DNA from: Sphingobium sp. CAP-1
GTDB taxonomy: Bacteria > Pseudomonadota > Alphaproteobacteria > Sphingomonadales > Sphingomonadaceae
Length of the DNA stretch: 64,000 bases
Assembly: GCF_009720145.1 (NCBI RefSeq)
Contig: NZ_CP046252.1
Location: 2,108,001 to 2,172,000, forward strand
Reading direction: 5' to 3'
This document shows positions 1-8,437 of this stretch, in pieces. The translations under genes were made by a program, and so were the position numbers. Below the pieces are notes generated by a model. The model saw only the letters and a list, made by a program, of their open reading frames with translations. It was not told the DNA's origin and searched no databases. Each line of letters opens with the position of its first letter. The stretch's first letter is position 1.

Positions 1-1
1 C

Positions 2-112
2 TTCACCGCCACGCAACTGGAGATCGCGCTGTCCAGGACGCTGAGCCTGTTGTCCAAGACCGGCACCAATGCCGGATCGTCGGCCAACCTGCGCTATTCC
101 AAGGATTATTGA
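2..112 (+). CDS. C-terminal fragment of an unrecognised protein
   Basis: The window opens inside a plus-strand reading frame whose last 36 codons end at TGA 110-112. The readable tail ends in ANLRYSKDY. A terminal aromatic residue after alternating residues would fit an outer-membrane beta-barrel strand, but the piece is too short to assign. It overlaps the 3' end of the convergent transglutaminase gene by seven bases, so the two stop tail to tail. I do not recognise the family. Confidence 0.55.
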   Translation, partial: FTATQLEIALSRTLSLLSKTGTNAGSSANLRYSKDY

Positions 113-894
113 TCGACGACGCGGCTCACCATGATCGACTGGGCGTTCATGGTCGCGCCACCGAAGGCGGTCATGAAGGCGATGTCGGTGGCGTCGCGGC
201 CGACGGCAATGCGCACCATAGTCTCGACCGGGGCGAGGCGGGTGGCGTCGACAATGTGCCAGGCGCCGTCGAGCCAGACTTCGACCACCGCGTGAAAATC
301 CGGCGGATCGAGATCGAGCGCATAGACCGAGACAAGACGCGCGGGAATGTCGCGCGAGCGGATCAGAGCGGCGGTGAGATGGGCATAGTCGCGGCACACG
401 CCCTGCTGCGCGACGAACGTGTCGGCGGCGGTGGTGGTGACGTTGGAACTGCCCGGCACATAGACGAGATTGGCGTGGACCCATTCGACCAGCGCCGCGA
501 CCAGCGCGCCCCCTTCCAGATCAGGGAAATGGCCGCAGACGAAGCTGACGAACCGATCGGCTTCGCAATAGCGGCTGGGCCAGATGAAGGGCAACACATC
601 TTCGGGCAGGCTGGCGAGCGGGCTTTTGTTGAGGGTAGCGATGTCGACGCCTGGCCGCTCGACTTCCAGCGTGGCGCGATAGGTGCTGACCATGCGGCCG
701 ATCCCGGTGCGGGTCCAGGTGCGGCGGCCGACTCCGCTGCCGCCGACCTTGTTGGTGAGCGGGCCGGCATTGTCGATGATGTGCGACTGTTCGATCACCC
801 GCTGGTCGGGCAAAGCGGCCGCCTCCACCGCGAGCAGCACGTCGGTCGGTTCGGCGAAATCATAGTCGAGGATCGCTTCGATCGCGACGCGCAT
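106..894 (-). CDS. Transglutaminase-like cysteine protease-fold protein
   Basis: Predicted 262-residue cytoplasmic protein of the bacterial transglutaminase-like superfamily (arthropod/BTLCP-like N-terminal region plus core). The catalytic triad is visible in order: Cys in VCRDYAHL, His in DFHAVVEVW and Asp in HIVDATRLA. The core lies in the C-terminal half, and the N-terminal half is the beta-rich region usual in these stand-alone proteins. The frame can be extended 27 codons upstream, but the ATG at 894 (protein start MRVAIEAIL) is where family-like sequence begins. No signal peptide is seen. The substrate is unknown; family members are generally annotated as peptidases or amidases. It is convergent with the partial gene to its left. 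Confidence 0.85.
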   Translation of the reverse strand: MRVAIEAILDYDFAEPTDVLLAVEAAALPDQRVIEQSHIIDNAGPLTNKVGGSGVGRRTWTRTGIGRMVSTYRATLEVERPGVDIATLNKSPLASLPEDVLPFIWPSRYCEADRFVSFVCGHFPDLEGGALVAALVEWVHANLVYVPGSSNVTTTAADTFVAQQGVCRDYAHLTAALIRSRDIPARLVSVYALDLDPPDFHAVVEVWLDGAWHIVDATRLAPVETMVRIAVGRDATDIAFMTAFGGATMNAQSIMVSRVVDQ

Positions 895-1128
895 GGATTG
901 CGTTCCATATGTCAGAGAGAACAGGCCGATTCGGCCGGTGGGCATCAGCATTGTGTCGCGGCAGGGGCTTGGCAAGCGGATTGCATATGATGTGGATCAA
1001 GCGAAATGAAGAAGGGGATGAACGCGCGTTTGCACCGCTTAACTTCGCATATTTCCCGCAAATCCTGTTCTTTTCTTACGCCCCGTTGATCCTATCGGAA
1101 AGCCGTTCTCCTGTCCGGCGCGGACGGT

Positions 1129-1165
1129 AAAAGGCCCGTCGCGCAGGGTGCGTGACGGGCCTTTT
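1129..1165. terminator. Bidirectional intrinsic terminator downstream of recA
   Basis: A 12-bp perfect inverted repeat (arms 1129-1140 and 1154-1165, starting AAAAGGCCCG) with a 13-base loop sits between recA and the transglutaminase gene. The arms end in A and T tracts on both sides, so it can act on either strand. Its position fits the end of the recA transcript on the minus strand. Confidence 0.8.
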
Positions 1166-1239
1166 CAGAGCGTGATGCGCAAGGCGGGCGAGCGTGCATG
1201 GGCGGCCCCCGGCTGATCCGGCCGGGCACCGGTCCAGGC

Positions 1240-2313
1240 TTATTCGCCATCATCCTCCGCATCGGGTCCGGTCATCATCCCTTCGGCGACCTTCTCGGTC
1301 TGCGCGCGGATGGCCCGTTCGAGCTTTTCCGCCATTTCGGGATGCTCGCGCAGGAAATTCTTCGAATTTTCGCGACCCTGGCCGACGCGGACCGAGTCAT
1401 AGGAGAACCAGGCGCCGGACTTTTCGACCAGTCCGGCCTTGACGCCGATGTCGAGCAGTTCGCCGATCTTGGAAATGCCCTCGCCATACATGATGTCGAA
1501 TTCGACCTGCTTGAAGGGCGGGGCGACCTTGTTCTTGACCACCTTCACCTTGGTCGTGTTGCCGACAATATCATCCCGATCCTTGATCTGACCGATACGG
1601 CGGATGTCGAGACGCACCGAGGCGTAGAATTTGAGCGCATTGCCGCCGGTCGTGGTTTCCGGGTTGCCATACATCACGCCGATCTTCATCCGCACCTGGT
1701 TGATGAAGATCACCATGCATTTGGAGCGCGAGATCGAGCCGGTCAGCTTGCGCAGCGCCTGGGACATGAGGCGCGCCTGAAGGCCGACATGGCTGTCGCC
1801 CATCTCGCCCTCGATTTCGGCGCGGGGCACCAGCGCGGCGACCGAGTCGACCACGAGAATGTCGATGGCGTTGGAACGGACCAGCGTGTCGACAATCTCC
1901 AGCGCCTGTTCGCCGGTGTCGGGCTGCGACACGATCAGTTCGTCAATATCGACGCCCAGCTTCTTGGCATAGGCCGGGTCGAGCGCATGTTCGGCGTCGA
2001 CAAAGGCGGCGGTGCCGCCGGCCTTCTGCGCTTCGGCGATGGCGTGCAGCGCCAGCGTGGTCTTGCCCGAACTTTCCGGGCCATAGACTTCGATGATCCG
2101 CCCCTTGGGCAGGCCGCCAATGCCGAGCGCGATGTCGAGGCCGAGCGAGCCGGTCGAGATCGCCTCAATCTCCAGCTTTTCCCGGCTGCCCAGCTTCATC
2201 GCCGACCCCTTGCCAAAGGCGCGATCGATCTGCGCCAGCGCGGCGTCCAATGCTTTCTGTCTGTCCATGTTTCCCGTCTTTTTGGAATCGATGAGTGAGA
2301 GCAGTGCAGTCAT
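1240..2313 (-). CDS. recA: Recombinase RecA
   Basis: 357-residue RecA, the DNA-dependent ATPase of homologous recombination and co-protease for LexA self-cleavage. Walker A GPESSGKT lies at about residues 78-85. The MAW-like motif (DRQKALDAALAQIDRAFGKG), the loop L2 region around NALKFYASVRLDIRR and the acidic C-terminus ending DAEDDGE are all present. Length is normal for alphaproteobacteria. The frame opens further upstream at a TTG, but ATG 2313 has AGAGGA about nine bases before it and is preferred. An SOS box about 75 bases upstream indicates LexA control. Confidence 0.98.
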   Translation of the reverse strand: MTALLSLIDSKKTGNMDRQKALDAALAQIDRAFGKGSAMKLGSREKLEIEAISTGSLGLDIALGIGGLPKGRIIEVYGPESSGKTTLALHAIAEAQKAGGTAAFVDAEHALDPAYAKKLGVDIDELIVSQPDTGEQALEIVDTLVRSNAIDILVVDSVAALVPRAEIEGEMGDSHVGLQARLMSQALRKLTGSISRSKCMVIFINQVRMKIGVMYGNPETTTGGNALKFYASVRLDIRRIGQIKDRDDIVGNTTKVKVVKNKVAPPFKQVEFDIMYGEGISKIGELLDIGVKAGLVEKSGAWFSYDSVRVGQGRENSKNFLREHPEMAEKLERAIRAQTEKVAEGMMTGPDAEDDGE

Positions 2314-2387
2314 CGGCCAGTCCTCTGTCAAGAAGCAGCTCCGATTCCTCGGCGCCTTGGCGATGATGTATCCTGTTTGTTCTACAA

Positions 2388-2402
2388 GAACAAGGGGAGA
2401 AC
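2388..2402. promoter_or_regulatory. LexA/SOS box in the recA promoter
   Basis: GAAC at 2388-2391 and GAAC at 2399-2402 are separated by exactly seven bases; the recA strand reads GTTC-N7-GTTC. This is the alphaproteobacterial LexA operator. On the minus strand one of its GTTC half-sites forms part of TTGTTC, a candidate -35 element. Seventeen bases further on is TACATC, a candidate -10, so LexA binding would block RNA polymerase. A second inverted element, GTTC-N5-GAAC (2379-2391), shares one half-site. Confidence 0.85.
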
Positions 2403-2435
2403 GGAAATTTCCTATTCGCCCCTATCCTTCCCTGT

Positions 2436-2792
2436 TCAGCCGCCCAGCACCTGACCCAGCGCGCGTTCGACCGCACCGATGGTAAAGGGTTTGACCAGGG
2501 TCGGGCGGTCGGCATGGTCGGACGGCAGATCGTCGGCCATACCGCCGGTGGCGAAGATGAAGGGGATATCGGCCTGCGCCAACAGGTCGGCGACGGGCCA
2601 GCATTTTTCCCCCTGGAGATTGCAGTCGACCAGCGCCGCGTCGAAGCCGCCCTCGCGCGCATGGGCGCAGGCTTCATCGACCGTGGCGACGACCGCGTGC
2701 AAACGATAGCCGAGCGCGTCGAGATAATCCTCCAGCATCATACCGATCATCGCCTCATCCTCGACGATCAAAATGCTCTTCGCGTCCGACAT
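2436..2792 (-). CDS. Single-domain response regulator
   Basis: 118-residue stand-alone receiver (REC) domain with no output domain. The acidic pocket lies in IVEDEA, the phospho-acceptor is Asp56 in LVDCNL and the conserved lysine is Lys101 in LVKPF. The start is placed at ATG 2792 (MSDAKSILIVEDE), five codons inside the longest frame, because receivers begin just before the first strand. Such proteins pass phosphate between kinases and effectors. Its kinase is unknown. It lies upstream of recA on the same strand, and the SOS-regulated promoter separates the two. Confidence 0.88.
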   Translation of the reverse strand: MSDAKSILIVEDEAMIGMMLEDYLDALGYRLHAVVATVDEACAHAREGGFDAALVDCNLQGEKCWPVADLLAQADIPFIFATGGMADDLPSDHADRPTLVKPFTIGAVERALGQVLGG

Positions 2793-2990
2793 TCCATAAT
2801 CCCGCAATTTCTGCGCTTGTGGCTATCCGATAGGCGTCCGCTTGCCTAGCCCATTCATCTTGACCGAGGTTGTTCATCAGAACGCCCTACGAAGCATGAC
2901 GGTGTGGAGCAGAAATACAGGGGCATCTTGCCAACCGACTCGATGAATCGTTATTGTTCTGGGCGCCATCCTACACATCGTTCCACGCTA

Positions 2991-3656
2991 TCAGCAGACA
3001 TTTTCCTGAATAGTCACAGATGCACGCTTCAATGTAGCCTCGTCAGGACCAGAAATCTGAAGCACACCTTCCTCAATAGGCTCATTTACATTCGGGCGTG
3101 CTATGATCACGCCATCAAGTCGAACGGCCAAATGCTTATTTATCGATCGTCGGGTAAGCGAGGCTAATGAATAAGCAGCCGGAAGCGTCAATTTTATAGA
3201 TAATCTCGGTTGCCTGATAAACTCATCAAACCCTGCGTTCACTTCAAGAATGTTATCCTTGCAAAGCTTGATGGAGCCTACCCAGAAGCCACTCTTCAAC
3301 CGCTTGGTCGCATTTGCAAATGCAGTATCTTGGGCATCCAAGGCTTTATCCACCTGCGCCAAAAATGCAGCTACATTCGATTTTCGGCACTGTATTGACG
3401 ACAATGCGTCAGAAAAATCATCAGATGTAGCGTTAGAACCCCAAAGCCCCTCATCTCGATCAATCGCCTCCCTGTAGCGATCTTCTCTACGCTGATACTC
3501 CTCACCCAAACGCCATGGCGGATGACGCTCAAGACAAGTGCTGGTCAAATCTAGCAATTTGCGGGCCTCGATACCGCCGGCAGACAAATCCGTCGGACGC
3601 ATCAAATCAGGAGGCGACATGCCTGACATGAGCGCGGCTCCAGAAGATATGATCAT
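2991..3656 (-). CDS. SecD P1-head-like domain protein in a low-GC patch
   Basis: 221-residue protein, or 225 if the GTG at 3668 is used. The C-terminus (about residues 175-221) reads like the head subdomain of the SecD periplasmic P1 region: VRLDGVIIARPNVNEPI followed by LQISGPDEATLKRASVTI, matching the SecD pattern of LDG, P, INEPI, ISG and an alpha-helical end. No SecD transmembrane domain is present. A short N-terminal hydrophobic stretch (MIISSGAALMSG) may export it. The middle is helical and rich in charged residues. Base composition is clearly more AT-rich than both neighbours, which suggests transfer. Function is unknown; the SecD-head match is by eye. Confidence 0.65.
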   Translation of the reverse strand: MIISSGAALMSGMSPPDLMRPTDLSAGGIEARKLLDLTSTCLERHPPWRLGEEYQRREDRYREAIDRDEGLWGSNATSDDFSDALSSIQCRKSNVAAFLAQVDKALDAQDTAFANATKRLKSGFWVGSIKLCKDNILEVNAGFDEFIRQPRLSIKLTLPAAYSLASLTRRSINKHLAVRLDGVIIARPNVNEPIEEGVLQISGPDEATLKRASVTIQENVC

Positions 3657-3829
3657 AAGGAAGGTCACCGCGAGCGATAATCACATCGCATCGATGCGCT
3701 TGCAACCTCCAGCCTTGATCCAATGGTTACCAAACGCTTGAACCGGCACATGTCGGAGCTTGAAGATGCCACAGACTCGCGGCTTCTGAAATGTCGAGAG
3801 TGCAGCCAGGCCATGAGTGATTGACCTGC

Positions 3830-6271
3830 TCACTCCGCCGCCGGGCGGGTCGCCAGCGCGTCGCGCGCCGCTTCGGCAAGCTGGCTGACCGAAAAGGGCT
3901 TGGGCAGGAAGGCGACATTGGCGATGTCGATCGACTTGCGCAACTGCTCCTCGGCATAGCCCGACATGAACAGGACCGGCAGGTCGGGATGGGTGCGGCG
4001 GGCACGGGCGACCATGGCGGGGCCATCCATATTGGGCATCACCACGTCGGAAATGAGCAGGTCGATCTTTTCGGCCCCGCCCAGCACCTCCAGCCCCTGT
4101 TCGCCGTCATTGGCGGTCAGCACCTTATAGCCCTGCCGCGTGAGCGCGCGTTCGGCGACGGCGCGGACCATATCCTCATCCTCCACCAGCAGCACCGTGC
4201 CGGTGCCCCAGGTTTCGGCGCGCGGTGCGGCCGCGGGGGGGGCGACCGGCTGTTCCGCGTCGGCGCCGGCATAGACGGGCAGGTAGATGACGAAGCTGGC
4301 GCCGCGCCCCAGTTCGGATTCGGCGAAGATATAGCCGCCCGACTGTTTGACGATGCCATAGACGGTGGAAAGGCCAAGGCCCGTGCCCTTGCCCAGTTCC
4401 TTGGTGGTGAAGAAAGGTTCGAAGATCTTCGCGAGAATATCGGGCGGAATACCAAGGCCGGTGTCGGATACGCGCAGCGCGCTGTAATCGCCGGCGGGCA
4501 ATATCTGCTGGCGCATCTCGCGCACCTTCGCCGCCGGGACGGCATAGGTCTGGATATGCAGCGTGCCGCCTTCGGGCATGGCGTCGCGGGCGTTGACCGC
4601 CAGGTTGACGATCACCTGCTCCATCTGGCCGGGGTCCGCGCGCACCGCGCCCAGATTGCGGCCATGGGTCACGTCCAGCTTCACATTTTCGCCCAGCAGC
4701 CGTTTCAGCAGCGTCGACACGTCGGCGACGATATCGGGCAATTGCAGGATTTGCGGGCGCAGCGTCTGTTGCCGGGAAAAGGCGAGCAACTGGCGGGTCA
4801 GGCCGGCGGCACGGTTGCTGTTCGACTTGACCTGCTGGATATCGTCATAGTCGCTGTCGCCGGGCGTATGGCGCATCAGCATCAGGTCGCAATGGCCGAT
4901 GATCGCGGTCAGGATATTGTTGAAGTCATGGGCGACGCCGCCGGCGAGCTGGCCGATCGCCTGCATCTTGGTCGCCTGCGCGACCTGGCGCTTGAGCTTG
5001 GATTCCTCGCTATTATCCTTGAGGCTGAGCAGCACGGCCGCTTCGCCCAGACCGCGCACCCCCGCCAGGCTGAGCGCGATCGGATCGTCGGGCGTATCAC
5101 GCATCCGCACGGCGATATCGCCCGACATTTGCGGGCCGACCGCGAAGCGGCGCACCGCATCGGCCACCGCCGCCTGATCCTCCCGCACGACCAGATCGCC
5201 GGGATAGCTGGGCTTGTCGCCGGGCTTGAGGCCCGCCGCGCGGGCAAAGGCATTGTTGAGGAAGAGGACGCGGCCGTCGCGATCCGCCATGGCGAGGCCG
5301 AAGGGCAGCAGCGAGAGCAGGGTTTCGATATAGGAGAGCGCCGATGTGCCGCCGCCGCCCGCCGGTTCATCGATCAGCAGCAGCAGCATCGGGCCATCCT
5401 GCGCCGACGCCTGCGACCCGTTGGGCTGGGCGGCGCGCTTGAGCGGCACCTGGAGCAGGCGCAGCGGCAGGCCGCCCTGTTCCTCGCGCGCCAGGAAGAG
5501 GCGGCTCTTGTCATCCACCCGCATATGGGCGGCGAAGTCGCGACCGGTGATATTGGCGTCGATCCGCCCGGCCGCGCGCAGCAGAAAAGCGCCATTGGCG
5601 GCGCGGATGCGCCCTTCCCCGCCGATCATCACCGCCATGATCCCCGCTTCGCCCAACTGGCGACCGGCTTCCCCGGTCAGGAAGCGATGCACGTCGTCGA
5701 GCGCACTGGGCTGGCGGACGGGAGTGAAACGCCAGAGCAGATAATCCTCGGTCCGGCCGGTGCGGGTAATGTCGACATCGAGCCGCAGCGCGCCCAGCAC
5801 CATGCCTTCCTGCCGGGCATCGCCATCGCGCCAGGCGGCACGGGCGGCGGTGGACAGGTTGTCGGCCAGTCCCGTGTCGGCGGTGACGGCGGGAGGCGTG
5901 GGATAGCCGGGGAACCATTCGCCGAACAGATCGCTGGCGCAGACCAGCCGGCCGGCGCGGTCGGTGACGGCGATCGCCATGCTGGAGGCGTCGGCGGCGG
6001 CGCGGGCGACGGTCCAGTCGGGCGTCGATTCACGATCGGAGGGCTGGGGCGGATAAAGATGCTGATACCAGGTCAGCAGCGCGGCGACGGTCAATATGGT
6101 CGCGCCGAAACCGGCGGCCAGCGCCCAGCTACCGGCGGCGTAGAGGACCAAGGCAGCGGACGCGAGGGCGGCCAGGATCAGCAGCGGCAACGCCAGACGC
6201 GAGCGCGGCTGGATCAGCCAGGCCTCTTCACCTCTTTTCAATCCGATACCCCTGCGCTGACCAGCGAACAC
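3830..6271 (-). CDS. cckA: Cell-cycle hybrid sensor histidine kinase CckA
   Basis: 813-residue membrane hybrid kinase. Two transmembrane segments lie at about residues 26-68, followed by PAS-like regions (about 90-240 and 310-420), HisKA with phospho-His448 in GGVAHDFNN, and HATPase with the N-box NLAVNARDAM and G-boxes SDTGLGIPP and GKGTGLGLS. A C-terminal receiver has Asp742 in LISDVVMPNMDG and Lys791 in LPKPF. This order and the AHDFNNILTAIIGH signature are those of CckA, which drives the ChpT-CtrA phosphorelay. The start is uncertain: GTG 6271 is the longest, and TTG 6241 has AGGGG eight bases upstream. It lies six bases after the DUF2062 gene, so they are probably co-transcribed. Confidence 0.92.
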   Translation of the reverse strand: MFAGQRRGIGLKRGEEAWLIQPRSRLALPLLILAALASAALVLYAAGSWALAAGFGATILTVAALLTWYQHLYPPQPSDRESTPDWTVARAAADASSMAIAVTDRAGRLVCASDLFGEWFPGYPTPPAVTADTGLADNLSTAARAAWRDGDARQEGMVLGALRLDVDITRTGRTEDYLLWRFTPVRQPSALDDVHRFLTGEAGRQLGEAGIMAVMIGGEGRIRAANGAFLLRAAGRIDANITGRDFAAHMRVDDKSRLFLAREEQGGLPLRLLQVPLKRAAQPNGSQASAQDGPMLLLLIDEPAGGGGTSALSYIETLLSLLPFGLAMADRDGRVLFLNNAFARAAGLKPGDKPSYPGDLVVREDQAAVADAVRRFAVGPQMSGDIAVRMRDTPDDPIALSLAGVRGLGEAAVLLSLKDNSEESKLKRQVAQATKMQAIGQLAGGVAHDFNNILTAIIGHCDLMLMRHTPGDSDYDDIQQVKSNSNRAAGLTRQLLAFSRQQTLRPQILQLPDIVADVSTLLKRLLGENVKLDVTHGRNLGAVRADPGQMEQVIVNLAVNARDAMPEGGTLHIQTYAVPAAKVREMRQQILPAGDYSALRVSDTGLGIPPDILAKIFEPFFTTKELGKGTGLGLSTVYGIVKQSGGYIFAESELGRGASFVIYLPVYAGADAEQPVAPPAAAPRAETWGTGTVLLVEDEDMVRAVAERALTRQGYKVLTANDGEQGLEVLGGAEKIDLLISDVVMPNMDGPAMVARARRTHPDLPVLFMSGYAEEQLRKSIDIANVAFLPKPFSVSQLAEAARDALATRPAAE

Positions 6272-6277
6272 CCGGCG

Positions 6278-6871
6278 TCAGACGCGGGCGACTTCCTCCA
6301 ATGCGCCGCTTTTATGGACCTTGCCAATCCTCAATTTGCGCGCCTGCCATTTGCGACCCATGCGACGACGCCAGAACCAGTCGGCGATGACATAGCCCAC
6401 GACCGCGCAGACCAGCGAAATCAGGAACAGGCCGAGCAGCATGGCGGGCGCGGCCTCCGAAAAGAGCCAGGCGCACCATTCGCGGATCGAGGCGTGGCGA
6501 TCGACCAGCGCCATGAAGCCCGACGCGTCGGCGCTGCGCCCCAGCATCCAGTTGCCGATCCACACCGACGCCATCAGGATCAGCGGGGTGGTGGCCGGAT
6601 TGGAGAGGAAGGTCATGGCGGCGGCGACCGGGATATTGGCGCGGAACGGCAGGGCGAACAGGGCCGCGCCGGCGATCTGCACACCGGGGATCAGCAGGAA
6701 GATACCGACGAACAGGCCCAGCGCCACGCCGCGCGGCACCGAACGGCGGGTGAAGCGCCACAGCGAGGGTTCGAGGACGCGGTGCGCGACGGGGGCGAGG
6801 ACGCGGCTCTTCTCCAGCGATTCGCGGGTCGGCGCATTGGCGTGCCACCAGCGGGTGAGCCTGTTGTCCAT
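6278..6871 (-). CDS. DUF2062 membrane protein
   Basis: 197-residue inner-membrane protein of the DUF2062 family. The N-terminal part reads RWTRRSVPRGVALGLF-like (residues about 36-55), a family hallmark. Hydrophobic segments follow at about residues 48-72, 78-110 and 145-172. The biochemical role is not established. Its ATG overlaps the smpB TGA (sequence TGATG) and its stop is six bases before cckA, so smpB, this gene and cckA look like one operon. Confidence 0.85.
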   Translation of the reverse strand: MDNRLTRWWHANAPTRESLEKSRVLAPVAHRVLEPSLWRFTRRSVPRGVALGLFVGIFLLIPGVQIAGAALFALPFRANIPVAAAMTFLSNPATTPLILMASVWIGNWMLGRSADASGFMALVDRHASIREWCAWLFSEAAPAMLLGLFLISLVCAVVGYVIADWFWRRRMGRKWQARKLRIGKVHKSGALEEVARV

Positions 6872-7353
6872 CAGCCCTTGTCCCGCATGATACGCTGCTG
6901 GTCGCGCTTCCAGTCGCGTTCCTTGATGCTGTCGCGCTTGTCGTGATTCTGCTTGCCCTTGGCCAGCGCGAGTTCGACCTTGGCCCGGCCCTGGCTGTTG
7001 AAATAGATCATCAGCGGCACCAGCGTCATGCCCTTGCGCTCGACCGCGCCATGCATCTTGTTGATCTCCCGCTCATGCAGCAACAGCTTGCGCGGGCGCT
7101 TGGGCGTGTGATTTTCGCGATTGCCATGGCTATATTCGGGGATGTTGCTGTTCACCAGCCACACCTGATTGCCCTTCACCTCGGCATAGCTTTCGGCGAT
7201 ATTGCCCTCGCCCCCGCGCAGTGCCTTCACCTCGGTCCCTTGCAGGGCGATGCCGGCTTCGAACACGTCCTCGATAAAATAGTCGAACTTCGCGCGCCGG
7301 TTTTCGGCAACGATCTTCTTCTTGTCGAAGGTGGCGGGGCGGGGACGGGCCAT
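6871..7353 (-). CDS. smpB: SsrA-binding protein SmpB
   Basis: 160-residue small basic protein that binds the tRNA-like domain of tmRNA and delivers it to stalled ribosomes in trans-translation. Family features are visible: VAENRRAKFDYFIE near the N-terminus, GTEVKALRGGEGNIAESYA in the oligonucleotide-binding fold, and a basic tail ending KRDSIKERDWKRDQQRIMR. It begins at ATG 7353 and stops on the start codon of the next gene. Confidence 0.97.
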   Translation of the reverse strand: MARPRPATFDKKKIVAENRRAKFDYFIEDVFEAGIALQGTEVKALRGGEGNIAESYAEVKGNQVWLVNSNIPEYSHGNRENHTPKRPRKLLLHEREINKMHGAVERKGMTLVPLMIYFNSQGRAKVELALAKGKQNHDKRDSIKERDWKRDQQRIMRDKG

Positions 7354-7468
7354 GACTCTAGCTTATACTTCCGTTCGTATCGGCCACGCGCACCGAATGG
7401 GGGCGCCGCGCCTCTCCTTCATTCCGAACCTGCGCTCGGAATGAGCGGGATATGGTGTCGGCTGCGCC

Positions 7469-8347
7469 TCAAACCAATCCCGCAATCTCCAGTGCGCGGT
7501 CGACGGCGGCGCGACTCGATTCCGACGGCCAGGTGATCGGCAGGCGGACATCGCCGGGCATGTCGGGGCGAACGCGCGTAAGAGCGTATTTAACCGGGCC
7601 GGGTGAAGAATCGCTGAACAGGGCATCATGCAGGGGATAGAGACGATCCTGAAGCGCCAATGCGCCATCCCAGTCATGCGCCGCCATCGCCGCCTGAAAA
7701 TCGGCGCACAGGCGCGGCGCGACATTGGCGGTGACGCTGATGCACCCCCTGCCGCCCATCGCATTGAACCCCAGCGCCGTTTCGTCATTGCCCGAAAGCT
7801 GGCAGAAGTCCGGGCCGCAGGCCAGACGCTGCGCGGTGACACGCCCCAGATTCCCGGTAGCGTCCTTGATCCCGACGATCGACTGATATTCCTCCGCCAG
7901 TCGATACATCACCGGCACGCCAATGTCGGTGATGGTGCGGCCGGGGACGTTGTAGAGGACGATCGGCAGGTCGCAGCGTTCGGCGAGATAGGCGAAATGC
8001 TGGTACACGCCGTCCTGATTGGGCTTGTTATAATAGGGCGCGACAACCAGCGCGGCATTCGCGCCGGCCGCCTGCGCGGCATACATATGCTCCAGCGCGA
8101 TTCGGGTGTCGTTGGAGCCGCAGCCGGCGATCACCGGCACGCGGCCGGCCGCCTGATCGACGCAGATGGCGATGACGCGATTATGCTCCTCCACCGTCAT
8201 GGTGGCGCTTTCGCCGGTGGTGCCGCAGGGGACCAGCGCGCTCGATCCTTCGGCGATCTGCCAGTCGACGAAGGCGCGGAAAGCGGCCTCATCCACCGCG
8301 CCATCGCGAAATGGGGTGATCAGAGCCGGAATCGAGCCCGAAAACAT
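7469..8347 (-). CDS. dapA: 4-hydroxy-tetrahydrodipicolinate synthase
   Basis: 292-residue TIM-barrel enzyme condensing pyruvate with aspartate semialdehyde, the first committed step to diaminopimelate and lysine. The Schiff-base lysine is Lys161 in VGIKDATG. Tyr132 in LYNVPGRT and the GTTGES pyruvate-binding motif at about 42-47 complete the active site. Start ATG 8347. Downstream, a hairpin (arms 7420-7427 and 7436-7443) lies before smpB but lacks a clear T tract. It is divergent from the lytic transglycosylase gene. Confidence 0.97.
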   Translation of the reverse strand: MFSGSIPALITPFRDGAVDEAAFRAFVDWQIAEGSSALVPCGTTGESATMTVEEHNRVIAICVDQAAGRVPVIAGCGSNDTRIALEHMYAAQAAGANAALVVAPYYNKPNQDGVYQHFAYLAERCDLPIVLYNVPGRTITDIGVPVMYRLAEEYQSIVGIKDATGNLGRVTAQRLACGPDFCQLSGNDETALGFNAMGGRGCISVTANVAPRLCADFQAAMAAHDWDGALALQDRLYPLHDALFSDSSPGPVKYALTRVRPDMPGDVRLPITWPSESSRAAVDRALEIAGLV

Positions 8348-8437
8348 GATTAAACTCCTTCAAATCTCCGAGCGGCCGGGGCATGATTGGTGCAGCGGGG
8401 CGCTATAGCGCGTCATTCACGGCCTGATAAGGATGCA

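Noticed and set aside
3821..6946. 1041-residue open frame on the plus strand, antisense to cckA
   Set aside because: Its residues are the high-GC shadow type (rich in R, G, Q, H, A), with no domain, while the opposite strand encodes a complete CckA with all kinase motifs.
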